A DNA stretch of 64,000 bases from Melastoma dodecandrum. Lineage: Eukaryota; Streptophyta; Magnoliopsida; Myrtales; Melastomataceae. Positions 1-11,900 of the stretch are shown piece by piece. Numbering within the stretch: position 1 is the first letter of the stretch; every line of letters starts with the position of its first letter. A program made the position numbers and the translations under genes. Under the pieces are notes generated by a model that saw only the letters and a list, made by a program, of their open reading frames with translations, made no database searches and was not told the DNA's origin. The DNA lies in assembly GCA_029817715.1 (NCBI GenBank), contig JARUPY010000539.1, positions 8,779,501 to 8,843,500 of the forward strand, written 5' to 3'.

Positions 1-1554
1 CATGGCATTACTTCTAAAGTTGATGGTTCTGTTGTAAAATGGAAGCAACGACTTAGTTAAATTCTTTCTCTATTTCAGGGATTCTTCAAGTCCATTGCTA
101 AGGACCATGTATAGTACTTAGATAGTGGTTACTTGAGGCACATGTCAGGAGATGTTGCCTTATTCTCCACACTAATTTACTAGGATGGTGGTGTTGTCAC
201 TTTTGATGATAATGAAAAAGGGATGGTTAAAGGAACAGGGATAATTTACTATTCTGACTCCCTAACCATTGAAGGAGTTCTTTATGTTAAAGGCCTCCAA
301 CACAACTTAATTAGTATTAGTCAATTGTATGATAAAGGTTATCATGTTTCTTTTGATGAAAGAACATGTAAGGTTTCATGGGGTGGTGTTACTTGCTTCA
401 TTGGAGAACGCAAGAAAAACATCTATATCGTGTCATTTATGAATATCTCTGCTAGACAAAATTGTCACTTGTTCATTAAGGATGAGGCTACTCTATGGCA
501 TAAAAGATTGGAACATGCAAACTATGACTTGTTGTCCGAACTAGCCAGATAAGATGTTATTAAGAAAATCAAATTTGACAATAACAAGTTTTGCAAAGCT
601 TGTTCTATTGGCAAACAAACAAATGCATCACTTAAAAGCAAAAATATGGTTTTAATCAAGGAACCGCTCGAATTACTTCATATTGACTGATTTGGTCAAA
701 CGAGGACTCAAAGTCTAGGAGGTAAACGTTATGGATTAGTTGTGGTAGATAACTTTTCCAAATTTACTTGGGTTAAATTTTTAGTTCACAAAAGTGATTC
801 GTTTACAACCATTGAAACATTAGTCAAACAACTTCAAAATGATAAAAGTGTTTCTCTACGAAGCATAAGAATGGATAATGGTACCGAATTTGAGAACCAT
901 GACTTTACCTCATTTTGTGAAGAATATGGTATTAATCATAATTTCTCAGCTCCATATACTCCACAGCAAAACGGAGTTGTAGAGTGAAAAAATAGAACCT
1001 TACAGGACATGACGATAACCATGTTTTTGGAAAGTGAGGTTGCTAAAAATCTTTGGGCTAAAGTTGTAAGCACATGCTACAACTCAAATTGAGTTCATTT
1101 GAGGTACACCTTAGGTAAAACGCCTTATGAGTTATATAAAAGCAGAAAATCTACTATTTCATACTTCCATCCATTTGGAAGTAAGTGTTATATCTTGAGA
1201 CCCATAAAAGATGGTGTTGAAAAATTTGATGCTCGATTTGATGAAGGCATATTCTTATGATATTCTCTCACGAGCAAGGCATATAGAGTCTTTAATAAAA
1301 GGACTCTAAAAGTTTAAGAGACCATCAATGTTAAAGTTGATGATTCTCCGACACAGGAGGAAGATGCTGTGAAACCAGCAGCACAATCCTCAACTGTAGT
1401 ATCAAATGAAAAGACATAGCAAATGACTGCTGAAAGTAATCCGAATGGAAACTCTATAACAGATGTACAACAAGTTCCTGTTGAAATCACTGAAAATATT
1501 ACTGGTGATTTCCATGATGTACAAATAGAGATTCGTGTTCCATCTTGAGGATCC
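1..1554 (+). pseudogene. Ty1/copia pol fragment (GAG-pre-integrase and integrase), decayed
   Basis: One reading frame from the window edge shows Ty1/copia pol in order: a damaged protease region, a GAG-pre-integrase domain (223-552), the HHCC zinc region (about 500-610), and the integrase core (742-987) with VVVDNFSKFTW, IRMDNGTEF and the YTPQQNGVVE block holding the catalytic Glu. It continues through a GKTPYELYKSRKS segment typical of copia integrase C-termini. In-frame stops (for example at about 550, 688, 985, 1090 and 1258) break it, so it makes no product. No LTR is visible and the 5' part lies outside the window. The sequence resembles the SIRE/Maximus branch, which is inference. It ends abruptly against the minus-strand gypsy fragment at about 1555. 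Confidence 0.9.
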
Positions 1555-1555
1555 C

Positions 1556-3175
1556 TGTTGAAATCGTTGATATGACATGACCGAGGTAAGCCACGCTGCC
1601 TTGAGCGAATGCACATTTTGTGCGCTTTAAAAATAGTTGTTTGCACCGTATGATGGAGAGCACCGAATGAACATGTTGAAGATGCTTGGTCCAAGACTTG
1701 CTATAAATCAGTATATCGTCAAAAAAAATGTACTTACGCAGGTATGGTCGAAATATCCCATTCATGAGTGCTTGAAAAGTCAATGGTGTATCAGAGAGTC
1801 CAAAGGCATCACCAGAGATTCGAAATGCTCGTGATGTTTGCAGAAAGTCGTTCTCCACATCCGTCCACGTCATGCAAATTTGGTGATATCCTGAACAAAA
1901 GTAAAAAAAAAAATGGACCCAAACAACTCCTCAAGTAATTCTTCGGTGACGGGTATTGGAATTAGAAACATGTCTTCCATAGTCCGCTCGTTTAGCGAAT
2001 GATAATCAACACATAATCTCCATTTCTCATCCTGCTTCTTGACAAGTATCACCGGTGATGAAAATGGAGATTTACTTGGCCGACTGATCCCTTGAGACAA
2101 CATGGTAGCACATTGCTTATCGACCTCGTCCTTTTGCAAGTGGGGATAACGGTAAGGTCGGACAACTACGGGTTCCGTTCCGGGAAGTAAAACAATGGAG
2201 TGGTCATGGACGCTATGAGGGGGTAATCCCGTTGGTTCCTCAAACACATCCGAAAATTCCATTAACAATATCTCCAACTCGCCTCGTTGATTGTCCTTAC
2301 TTCGCATGAGGTGGATATTTGGATTAACGAACAACTTCTCAGGCTGGCCCTTGAGCATCCTGCGCCTTCCTTGATACCAATACGACATGGTTAGTGTTGC
2401 AAAGTCCCACAGAATGGGGCCCAATGCTCTTAACCAATTTACCCCCAAAACAATATCGAAGCCGCTGAGATGTAGTAAATATAAATCCACTTGTATCTTC
2501 TCCGCCTCTAATTCCAAACAAACCGACTTACAGAGTCCAGCACTCCGCAATCGTTCTCCATTGACGGTCATTACACGAACACCGTCTCCTTTCTCCGGTT
2601 GTAGACCAACCTGTCAGGCCACTTGGTCTCCGATGAAACTATGAGTGCTCCTCGAATCGATTAGCATTTTAACACCTCTGCGCTTCATTTTTGCAGCCAC
2701 TTGCAATGTTTGGGGGCTTTTAATTCTTGATATTGCCTAGAAGGAGATCTCGGGGTCATGATCACCAACCAATTGATCCTCCCTATTATCCACTTTTATT
2801 TCATCGTTAAACTCCAGTCAAAATAGCTTCTTACATTGGTGACGAGATTTGAAAGGTTCGTCACAGTTGAAATAAAGCCCCTTTGCTCTATTCTCTGCCA
2901 TCTCCCTTCTAGAAAGACGCTTAACAAAGGGTGATGTCGGCAGTGAACTAGTCGTACAACCAACATCGCTCGACAGCCAGGTGCGGTACTTTGTTAAGCA
3001 ACCATTCTCTTCTCAAAAAGTCTAGCAAGGTTCATCGTGGTTGATAGATCTAATGGGTTGTGGAGCTCCACTTCTATCCGAATAGCTTCTTAAAGCCCAT
3101 TCGTGTAAATATCCACCTCCTGCCCCAATTGTAGTTTACCCACACGGACTAACAATTGCTCGAAACATTTGTTTT
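1556..3175 (-). pseudogene. Ty3/gypsy gag end, protease and reverse transcriptase, decayed
   Basis: Read on the minus strand from 3175 downward: the C-terminal half of a gag domain, a zinc-knuckle-like NCDEPFKSRHQC segment (about 2850), an aspartic protease with LIDSRSTHSFIG (about 2640; the usual DSG is changed to DSR), the VLGVNWLRALGPI segment (about 2430), and reverse transcriptase with WRLCVDYHSLNERT (about 2010). RT continues in another frame after a break near 1870 (GLSDTPLTFQALMN, FFDDILIYSKS, VAYLGHVIS). RNase H, integrase and the 3' LTR are missing because the fragment stops at the copia piece near 1555. Frameshifts and stops show it is dead. It is continuous with the gag fragment at 8598-8887: the two halves were split by the copia element between them. 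Confidence 0.88.
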
Positions 3176-3578
3176 TGAAAGAGTTTGCAGCAGATTTAGA
3201 CGTGGTTCTGGACCAGAGGACGAAGGACTGAAAAATTGCAGTTCCCAAAAGCAAGAACGGAAAGAAAAGAAAAGGAAGAAAGGAGGGAGGAGACGGAAGG
3301 AAGAAGGAGAAAGGAATTTTTTGTCAAGCTTCTCATTAATTCACTTTATGTTTTACACACTGCACCCCTTATAATTATCCAGACTCGCATTTCCCTATAA
3401 CAACCGTGGCGTGCGTACCACCAACAGCCTGTGGGTTGTTAGTGTAACTGACTCGGTTTATTACCACCTATGCCACTGAGCAATAGTTGTCATTGGGCTC
3501 ATTCTTCATGGGGGAGGGCTTTTCTTCACGAGATCCATCTTTCTCCTTGGGCTTTACCCTGCTATTTTACTCTCCAAC
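3176..3578 (-). repeat. 3' LTR of the nested copia element
   Basis: It matches 8198-8597 over its whole length, including the purine-rich stretch near 3260-3310 and the ctctccaaca end. On the minus strand it begins TGTTGGAGAG, a common copia LTR start. Confidence 0.9.
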
Positions 3579-3657
3579 ACTTCCTCGCAAGTTGAAGTCC
3601 CTCCATCTTTCGTCTCATCCCAGGAAATTTGAGACTGAGAATTCCTCACACCAGAGA

Positions 3658-4553
3658 TTAGCATTTCCTTCCTCCTAAACAATACCTCATCTTCCCGCAA
3701 TCCGGGCCCTCTGATTCATCAACCGCAGATTGCATTGTGTCTTCAGTGCTAGTGCGGGTGCATACACCTGGTAGCTTGGACACAGTAAGTTGAGTGCGGG
3801 CAGTAAGGAAGCGGTGTACACCAATTACCTTGGTGAGCATGTCAGCCAATTGATCATCGAAGCCAACATGAAGCAGTTGTAATTGGCCAGACATCACTTT
3901 CTCGGACGAAATGAAAATCGATCTCAACATGCTTAGTTCTAGCATGAAGGATCGGATTCGCAGCTAACTGGATGGTGCTCAAATTATCACAGTATAAAAC
4001 TGGAGTAGGAGCAGAGGAAACTGAGTGCAATGGCAGCTGTAACTCTGTTAAGAATCCTTGTAACCATAAGACTTCCGCAACACCATCAGCAAGAGCTCTG
4101 TATTCTGCCTCTGCTCGATCGTGACACCACCCGTTGCTTATGCGAAGCCCAGGAGTCCAGATTAGATCCCAGAAACATGCAGTAACCCCCAGTGCTTCAA
4201 CAATCGTCCGGACACTCTGCCCAGTCGGCATCGGTAAAGTAGAATATGTCTGGTGTGCTGCCAGTATTAATCATCAAACCATGATGCAGAGTACCCTTGA
4301 GATATCGAAGAATGTGCTTAACAGCCTGGAGATGAACGGTGGTTGGATGCTGCAAATATTGACAAACTTTGTTGACAGCATAACAAATGTCGGGATGAGT
4401 GTTGGTGCAATATTGAAGCGCTCCCACCAAACTACGATAAGCAGACGGATCTTCTAGTTCATCCCCGCCATATTTCGACAATGATCCAACAGTTGTCATC
4501 GGAGTAGGAACCGACTTGCAGTCAGTCAAACCAGCCCGCTCTAGTAAGTCCAA
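3658..4553 (-). pseudogene. copia RNase H and pol C-terminus
   Basis: Three overlapping minus-strand frames (4553-4197, 4231-3854, 3945-3658) carry the copia post-RT region. They show VGALQYCTNTHPDICYAVN, the LRYLKGT block and a TDADWA RNase H acidic motif, then [19 protein letters not shown], the second RNase H acidic block, and a [12 protein letters not shown] segment, ending with a QLADMLTK motif before the polypurine end. Two frameshifts (about 4215 and 3940) separate pieces that must once have been one chain. RNase H would have removed template RNA during reverse transcription. Confidence 0.88.
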
Positions 4554-4569
4554 AATATACTTGCTTTAA

Positions 4570-5553
4570 CTAAGATGGAGTCCATTCGATAATTTGGTGA
4601 CCTGAAAACCAAGGAAGAAGGAAAGGTCCCCAAGATCTTTCAGAGAGAAGGCAAGATGAAGTTGAGGGAGTCGCAATGCCTTCCACATCAGAGCTAGTTA
4701 CGATGATGTCGTCAACATAAACAAGCAAGATAATAATGCCAGAAGAGGTGCGATGATAGAACAGTGAAGCGTCGGCTTTAGAGTTAATCAGTCCCAACTG
4801 AGCGAGATAAGAGCTCAACTTCATATACCATGCACGGGGGCTCTGTTTGAGACCATACAAAGCTTTCTTCAGCAGGCAAACATGAGTTGGGTGAGCGGGG
4901 TCCACGAACCCAGGAGGTTGCTGCATAAAGACGGTTTCAGACAAGTCGCCATTACGAAAGGCATTGTGCACGTCCAACTGCTTCAGAGGCCAGCCAAACA
5001 ACACAGCCAAACTCAGCACTACCCGAATGGTCTGATGCTTCACCACCGGGCTAAAGGTTTCAGCATAATCAAGACCTGCCGTCTGATGGAATCCTTTTGC
5101 GACCAGTTGAGCTTTACTGCGCTCAAGTGAACCGTCCGACTTCAACTTCACTTTAAAGACCCATTTACACCCAATCACTTTATGGTTATGATCCACAGGA
5201 ACCAGATTCCAGGTATTATTCCGCAACAATGCCTCAAACTCAGCTCTCATAGCTGAATTCCAGACCGGTGTCACAAGGGCCTCAGTAACCGTCTTTGGTT
5301 CAGAAGGTATGAAGGATAGGGATGGAGAAAGAAGAGCAGGGAAGGCCTTTGGCTTAAAAATTCCGGCTTTAGAACGAGTGGTCATTGGATGAAGGTTAGT
5401 TGGAATTGGTATAGAAGGAACATGGTACCCCTCTGTCTGGGATGGCGCCTCTGGTGGGGAGGACTGCGAAGAGGAGTCTGGACTAGAGACAGTCTTTGCA
5501 AATGAGTCAGGTACAGGAGTAGAAGAACTTGGAGAAGGAATACTAGAGGACAT
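4570..5553 (-). pseudogene. copia reverse transcriptase
   Basis: This frame begins in a Ser/Pro-rich linker and enters RT with WNSAMRAEFEALLRNNTW, CKWVFKVK, YAETFSPVVK, LDVHNAFRNGDL, ALYGLKQSPRAWY and the catalytic LLVYVDDIIVT. It shifts frame just after the YVDD box (about 4690), and its last 30 or so residues are out-of-frame noise. In the family RT is one domain of the gag-pol polyprotein that copies element RNA into DNA in cytoplasmic particles. The catalytic YVDD and the LDV(H)NAF Asp are still present. Confidence 0.9.
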
Positions 5554-6781
5554 AGTAGGTAGTGAGCAGGAAGGAGAGATATTCGAGAAAGAAGGAATCG
5601 GGTGTAGAAGGACTGGGAGGCTGGAATGGACAGAGGAGGGGGTGGAACAGGTGAAGACGAGGATTTGAAAGGAAAAGAATCTTCGTCAAACAAGACATCT
5701 CGAGAAACATAAATCCTACTAGAGGACACTTCAGAACAGATGTAGCCCTTGTGAAAAGAGCTGCGTCCTAACAAAACACATAGAGTAGAACGAGGCTCAA
5801 GCTTGTGAGCATTATAGGGACGCAGCAGAGGAAAACACAGGCACCCGAAAACTTTAAGAAGATGATATGGTGGTTTAGATTTGGTAAGAAGGAAAGAAGC
5901 AGTTTGGAAGTGGATGGGTCGTGCTGGAAGTAAATTGATCAGATCGACTGCGGTATTAAAAGCGTAGGGCCAGTATTTCTGAGGGACACCACTATGTGTA
6001 AGGAGTGCTAGTCCAACTTTGACAATATGTATGTTCTTGCGTTCCACTCTGCCATTCTGCTGGGGGGTATAGGGACAAGAAATTTGATGGGATATGCCAT
6101 TGTCTATGAGGAACGAGTGGAGAGAGCGAAACTCGCCACCCCAATCTGAGCAAACTGTTAAAATAGACGTTTGGAAATGATTCTTAACCATAGCATGAAA
6201 TTGGATAAAAGCTTGAACAACTTGTGACTTTTCACGAAGGAAATAAATCCAAGAAAACCTGGTTGCATCATCCACAAGCAACAAAAAATAACGATCCCCA
6301 GTGATAGATTGAACCGAGGTGGACCCCAAAGATCCATATGAAGAAGCTGGAATGGAATAGTAGCCTGAGACAAAGAAAGTGGGAAAGGAAGGCGATGATG
6401 ATTACTCAGGGTGCATGTTTGACAAAACGACAACGGTTCTGGAGGTGCAGAGTCTGTACATTCACCTAGTACTTTAGATAGAATGATAGAACGAGGATGT
6501 CCTAAACGATAATGCCACTTAGTTCTATCAGCAGATAAAGAAGTAAAGTAGGAAAAGGTGGTAGAGTGAGGTGTGGCAGGAGAAGCTGCTGTTATAGACA
6601 GTGTTGAGGCAGGGGAGACAGAAGATTCGAAGCTAGTTGGTGGAGCTCGGGGCTGCAATCTGTAGAGACCGTGATGCATTAGTCCCCTGAGAAGGATATG
6701 GTGGGAGTTCTTGTCCTTAACACAGAAGGAATCATAATCAAACTCAACTACTACATGATTATCATGACAAAGTTTGGACAC
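5382..6781 (-). pseudogene. copia integrase (GAG-pre-integrase, HHCC and DDE core)
   Basis: Two frames, 6781-6158 and 6329-5382, cover the integrase. The first has WHYRLGHPRSIILSKVL and CQTCTLSNHHRLPF, giving the HHCC zinc site, then HMDLWGP. The second carries the DDE core: LLLVDDATRFSWIYF, a CSDWGGEFRS Asp and the YTPQQNGRVERKN Glu. It then continues into the LLKVFGCLCF region and a variable Ser/Pro-rich linker. A frameshift near 6290 breaks the chain between the first and second catalytic blocks. In the family integrase joins element cDNA to the chromosome. Confidence 0.9.
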
Positions 6782-6829
6782 ACTAATTAGATTTTGAGAA
6801 AGAAGAGGAGTATGAAGAATATGGGATAA

Positions 6830-8144
6830 TTATAAGACACTTGACTTAGTAGGCAAAGTGTAGTCTCCAGTATGATGAATCCCCAGTTTGGAGCCATTGC
6901 CAATTGTGACAGAGGAGGTACCATGGTAGGGTGAAAGGTTAGTTATGCCGGATGTGTGTGGAGAAACATGATGAATGGCTCCAGAATCGATGAGCCACTC
7001 ATCGGCTGGAGAATGGGGTGGTAGGGCTGTTGGATGTTGGGTAGGTTGAGGATATGAGGTCTGTGACGGGAAAGTGTTGGTAAAGTGCGTTTGAGGAGGA
7101 TAGGGAGGAGGCTGTGAAGGTGGGGGGTGTGTATAAGTTTGATGAGAACTGAAAGTTGGCTGGAAGGATGAGTTTAGGCGATGGTAACAATTCATTACAG
7201 TATGGCCAACTTTTAGACAGATTTGGCATCGAGGCTTTGGTTTAAAGAATGGTCTAGGGAAAGAAGAAGGTCTCATGGGTGGTCTGCCGAGGAGGCTGGA
7301 CTGTTCCATCGCAGAACGTGACGATGTCCAATGGGGTGAGGTTTGTGGTCGTAATGCAGGTCGGGTTGGTGACTGTGGCCTCATGACACCAGAATCTAGA
7401 GAATTTAAGGGAGAGAGGTGAACCTGAGGGATTGCGCAGTCTGCAACCTGTCTCCGTTCCATCCGTAGATCAAAATTGAGCAGTAGATTTTGTACCTCTT
7501 CTACTGTGGGCAGATCTGATCGGCTGTAGACGGCCATAACTATCGCATCGTACTCAGATGGGAGCCCTTCCAGCATATACCAGAGATAGTCTCTGTGCCC
7601 AACCGGTTCCCCCACTGCAGATAGCTGGTTGGACAGCGTTTTCAATGAATTCAGGTACTGCTGCATATTCTTTCCGTCCTTATGCAGCTGCTGCATTTGC
7701 ATCTTCAAATTAATCACCTTTAATGGTGAGGATGATTTGTATCTACTCCTCAGAGCCTCCCAAACTTCATGTGAGTTCTTACAGCCTACCACCATGCTCA
7801 AAGGTTCTGATGTCAGAGACGAAAACAATAAACTCATGACAGCCTTATCAGTCCTCTGCCAAGCCCCGTAGCCAGGATTCCTCACAGCTTGCTCATTGTC
7901 CAGAAAACGTGTAGGAGATATGGTTAAAATCACCGTAGCCAGCTACTGTGATTGCGGCAAGAATCTGCCCTTTCCACAGTAAGTAATTCCCATTGTCCAA
8001 CTTAACCAGGGATGCAAAGACTCCCGATGGAGTCTGTAGAGGTAATGAAATCGCATACGGGCTATGTTCAGAAAGACTAGAACCCAATGAGAGTTGGGCC
8101 GTTGACGATGGTGTTATCGGAGGATTTGCCATTCGTTCGTCCAT
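6830..8144 (-). pseudogene. copia gag and aspartic protease
   Basis: The chain starts at 8144 (MDERMANPPITP), with the LDNGNYLLWKGQILAAI segment typical of copia gag N-termini. It changes frame near 7900 and continues from 7933 with the UBN2-type gag domain (VMSLLFSSLTSEPLS, VWEALRSRYKSSS, YLWYMLEGLPSEYDAIV). Next are a CCHC zinc knuckle (CQICLKVGHTVMNCYH, about residues 235-250 of this frame), a Pro/Gln/Thr-rich spacer, and the protease active site DEWLIDSGAIHHVS (DSG-type). A stop at about 6830 separates protease from integrase, where intact elements read through. Gag would form the particle. The methionine at 8144 lies about 55 bases inside the primer site, as expected. Confidence 0.9.
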
Positions 8145-8181
8145 GTTACTGCCCAGACTTGCTGTTGATGGAGTTATCCTC

Positions 8182-8197
8182 AGGGCTCTGATACCAT
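8182..8197 (-). promoter_or_regulatory. copia primer binding site (tRNA-Met type)
   Basis: Read on the minus strand, TGGTATCAGAGCCC follows directly on the end of the right LTR. TGGTATCAGAGC is the standard plant primer site complementary to initiator tRNA-Met. It fixes the orientation and the inner edge of the 5' LTR. Confidence 0.92.
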
Positions 8198-8597
8198 GAG
8201 AGAGTTTGCAGTAGATTTAGACGTGGTTCTGGGCAGTGGGACGAAGGGCTGAAGAATTGCAGTTCCTAGAAGCAAGAACGGAAAGAAAAGAAAAGGAAGA
8301 AAGGAGGGAGGAAACGGAAGGAAGAAGGAGAAATGAATTTTTTGTTTGCTTCTCATTAATTCACTTTCTGTTTTACACATTGCACCCCCTTATAACTATC
8401 CAGACTCGCATTTCCCTATAACAACCGTGGCGTGCCCACCAACAGCTTGTGGGTTGTTAGTGTAACTGACTCGGTTTATTACCACCTATGCCACTGAGCA
8501 ATAGTTGTCATTGGGCCCATTCTTCATGGGGGGAGGCTTTTCTTTACGAGATCCATCTTTCTCCTTGGGCTTTATCCTGCTGTTTTACTCTCCAACA
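8198..8597 (-). repeat. 5' LTR of the nested copia element
   Basis: Direct repeat partner of 3176-3578, with TG...CA ends and the primer site abutting its left edge. It should hold the promoter of the element on the minus strand, though I could not pick a convincing TATA box. Confidence 0.9.
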
Positions 8598-8990
8598 GTT
8601 GTAATCTGCAACGAACCAGCTTGCACGAGTTTGGAAAGCTCTCCTAACCTACTTGCCCCCAATGTGGGTCCGTAATGCTGGTTGCACAACCTTTTGATGT
8701 CCTCCCAAGACAAAACCGGTTGGTCTTCACATAGTTGCATGAACCACAATTGAGCTTCTCCCACCAAGTGAAACGAGGCGAGACCGACCTTATCGTCATT
8801 AATTGTCCCTTGATATTTGAAGAAATGGTCACAACGATTTAACCATCCCAAGGGGTCGTCGCTACCATCATAACTAGGAAAATCCATCTTTGCAAATCTA
8901 GGACCTGAACCTCAGTTGCTACCACTCCCTTGTGACGATATACCATCCCAAGACTGCCTCTGTCTCGTCTCAACATTGACATCACCTATT
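8598..8990 (-). pseudogene. Ty3/gypsy gag N-terminal half
   Basis: From 8887 downward the minus strand reads MDFPSYDGSDDPLGWLNRCD, then HFVGEAQLWF-like and CNQHYGPT segments typical of Ty3/gypsy retrotrans_gag domains. The chain stops at the copia LTR and resumes at 3175 (KCFEQLLVRVGKL). The gag was therefore one domain before the copia insertion. A stop just upstream of MDFPSYDG and a further frame (9180-8986) give the degenerate gag leader. Confidence 0.85.
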
Positions 8991-9114
8991 TCAACACATT
9001 TGCCTCTTGATGACTCCAATTGCTCCGGTCGAGATGATAGCTTGCGTTGGTCTTCAGCATATACTTGTAGGAACTGCTCGAATTGTTTCCGAAAAGCGGG
9101 AAATCACCCATGTC

Positions 9115-9646
9115 CGGCTCTAATACCAAGTTGATACGGTCCCAAATTAAGGATCTGGTCCACGGGTGATTCACGACCAAGTCAACCTGCGAAGAGAGTT
9201 GTTGAGGAGACGATTTCGAGTTTTTCCCCTGTCGACCTGTGATGACGGAATGCGTGGCCTCGTTAGAGAAAACCTCCTACCTCTGCTTCGAAGAGAAAGT
9301 TGTTTTGAAAACTCAATGCATGTCTCTTATTCCAAATCAATCCCATACATAAATCACTAGTCCCCAATCAAAGGAAATATATTGTTTCCAACAATATAAA
9401 ATATTGTCTGAACAACATCTTAAAAAACCGACTTCACATTCTCCTCTCAGCTGATTTCACGCCCTCCTACTCGTAAGTCTTTCCAAATCGAGCACTCCCA
9501 CGAGTTTCCAAAGATTACACCGACCGTATCGGGATGCACGAGCAAGTGGGCGAAGAGATGGCTTCCCAACAACTTTGAACAAGGTGGCAAGAAAAACTCC
9601 CCAACCGCAAAGAATGATCAGGATAAGCTGACGCGAACGACATGAC
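9115..9646 (-). repeat. Probable 5' LTR and primer site of the gypsy element
   Basis: On the minus strand TTGGTATTAGAGCCGG (9115-9130) is a one-mismatch version of the tRNA-Met primer site and lies upstream of gag. Beyond it, 9132-9646 runs TG...CA (tgatacggtccc to gacatgaca on the plus strand), which fits an LTR of about 515 bp. No second copy is present in the window because the other end of the element is lost, so the outer limit is inferred only from the terminal dinucleotides. Confidence 0.45.
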
Positions 9647-11832
9647 AGATTTTTTTTTTTTTTTGGGAAAAATGAAACAAATTAGCCTTCTACATTAGTT
9701 AGAGTTATTGATTAATTATGTTTGAAAATAAGACAGGAATTTACATTCACACTAAGCCTGGCCTAAGTTTGAGGCAGTTCGTGATGGTGGATTGGGCAGG
9801 ATCCATTATCTTATTGAGGCTGGGTTTATCCAACAAGAGATTGTGTTCCTGGTCAGGAAGTTCTCTCCTTTGCTTAGGATAGTGTCGATGAGGTGTTCAA
9901 GCCAAAACTAGAAAGTCCTGACAAATACCATGGGGAAACCACTGGCTTAGATCGTGGAGTACCACCCCAGATACTTGAGCTATTCTCTAGAAGGGAAGAT
10001 AAAGACCTGGTATTGGGTGCTAAAGGGAAAAACTGAGCAGTATAGCTAGCTTAAAGGATATATGTTGGGAAAAAATAACGAGGAATTTGCCCATGGAGTT
10101 CATGGACATAGGAAATTCGCTCGTTTCCATGAATGCTTTTCCATATGATTGCAGTCAGTAAGCTCTTGTATTGTTGTAAATCCGATCAGATGCCCCTACA
10201 AGTTTTAGATAAGGACAGGCAATATTTCCTCTACACATGAAGCCGCCATAAATGCCAGGTAACACGAGTAGTTTGTACATTCCGAGTGGATTATGTTTGC
10301 CGATGCCTTGGAGCATCTGATTGGATTGGAACAGCGACTTGGGCTGGCGGAACTAGAGTAGCGTCTCTTCTCTGGGTCTGTGGTGTTAGGACAAACATAT
10401 CTCCTAGTCAGGATGAAATTGACAGAGTGTGGCTCTTTCTGCATTTTTATAACCTTTGTGGACATGGCCGGGTGTCGTCATCCTTCGATAATAATGGAGT
10501 TGCAGCAATCATGGAGGAGGGGGGGGGGGGATGCAAGTTTCCAATCGGTGCACTGGACGTTGCGATGGGCCGAATATGGTTGAACCAAAACTGTCATGAA
10601 GTTAGCATAGGGTCTCTCTTCTCCGTGAAACTCAAACGCATGGGCTATACAGACTCGGCGGAGGACGAATACGTCGGAATCAATCCAGTAGTGGAGTAGA
10701 ATGGAATTTTCCAGTGGAAAGCGATGAGCATCATCTGATATTTTGAATACGGGTCAATGGGAGAATCACAGAAGATGAGGTCATCTTGCCCCCCTCCTCC
10801 TCCTCCTCCGTTGACAGCGATTTTTGCCACAAAAAAAAAAAGAAAACTAACTGCGTTTTCTGTTTCCTGGTAAATCCGAAATAAGGGCAGAAACACATCT
10901 CCTTTGCACACTAGTTTTATGAACTAGCAATATAAGCTAAAATATTAGCCTCCAATGAAGAACTAGTGGTCGGCCATCATTTTATTTTTTATTTTTTTTT
11001 TGTGTGGCGAGGAAATCCCGGAGGGTTTTGTTTCTTCCAAATGGCCACGGAAGTTGGGGGGACACCAAGGGGAAGTCACAAATTTTCTCTTATCATATTC
11101 CATTGGGTAATTTATTCTTTTGATTAGGCAGAAGAAGACCATTGATTCATCATCCGGTTCCCTTTCTCTTTCCAACCCCTCGTTAAAAGTTTGTTTTAAG
11201 AGCACAATTTTTTTCCCTTTAGGAGAAAATAACGGCTTAGGGAACAAATCATTTGCCTCAATCTTTCGTCATGTGTGATAAAATTTTCTCTCTCCATAAA
11301 ATGATTGAAATTGGTGTACTTTTTTAGTAGCTTTATTAGTCAACAAATTCTTTTCATAAAATATTTATAAAATAGGCAGAATCGAATTTTTTTTTTAGGT
11401 TTAATTTTTTTATTTTTTTTTCAAGTGATTTCGATGTTAAAAATATTAAATTCAAGGTGTTTTTAATACTTATTTTTTATTAATATTTTCATCCACTAAA
11501 ATAATTTAAGAGTTATCGACTAACAATTCACGTAGTTTTCAGTATTAGCAATCGGAGAGTTGTGTACTCCTGAGAGAAAAGGTGGGGGGGAAAGATGGAC
11601 GAACACGCCCGCTCACGCTGACAGCGAAGGGATGAAGAAGAAAAGACAAATCCCATTTTGTTTGTTTTTTTTTTTTTTGGTCCCCATTTCACTCCCCGTA
11701 AAAAGCAAAAGAGTCGTCGTCATTTCTTTAATTTTCATGTTCCTCGATTAATACCATAAAATATGTTCTCCTGCTGTTATGTTTTTCTTTTCTACGCTGA
11801 CACAAATTAAGATTCCTTGGTGTGCGTGACAA
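9647..11832. other. Intergenic region without a supported gene
   Basis: I found no recognisable gene. There are poly-T runs (9651-9664, 10992-11000, 11662-11673), a poly-G run at 10523-10532 and a short GGAGG repeat at 10793-10810. The plus-strand 137-codon frame at 10286-10699 matches no family I know and has no splice-supported extension. The segment nearest 11830 is the promoter side of the protease gene. Confidence 0.6.
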
Positions 11833-11835
11833 ACT

Positions 11836-11846
11836 AATATAAATAC
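11836..11846 (+). promoter_or_regulatory. Candidate TATA box of the vacuolar processing enzyme gene
   Basis: TAATATAAATA lies about 55-65 bases before the start codon at 11901, a suitable distance for a plant gene with a short 5' leader. The leader before the ATG (from about 11870) is free of upstream ATGs in the last 30 bases. Confidence 0.5.
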
Positions 11847-11900
11847 CGCCCTCCTCCACTTGCTAGCGCAAAACCGTAGGAAAACAGAGAGATACCGGAG

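Larger units (their letters stand above)
3176..8597 (-). mobile_element. Nearly complete Ty1/copia retrotransposon nested in gypsy gag
   Basis: Two direct repeats of about 400 bp (3176-3578 and 8198-8597) run TG...CA and flank gag, protease, integrase, reverse transcriptase and RNase H in copia order on the minus strand. A tRNA-Met primer site lies just inside the right LTR, making that the 5' LTR. Flanking bases (gtttt before 3176, gttgt after 8597) look like a decayed 5-bp target duplication. The gypsy gag reading resumes across the element, which proves the insertion order. Frameshifts and stops split the polyprotein at about 7900, 6830, 6300, 4570, 4200 and 3940, so the copy is inactive. 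The LTRs differ at roughly 30 positions by eye (about 93% identical), implying moderate age. Confidence 0.93.

Noticed and set aside
10286..10699. 137-codon plus-strand frame
   Set aside because: No family resemblance, includes a poly-Gly run from a poly-G tract, and no splice or promoter support.
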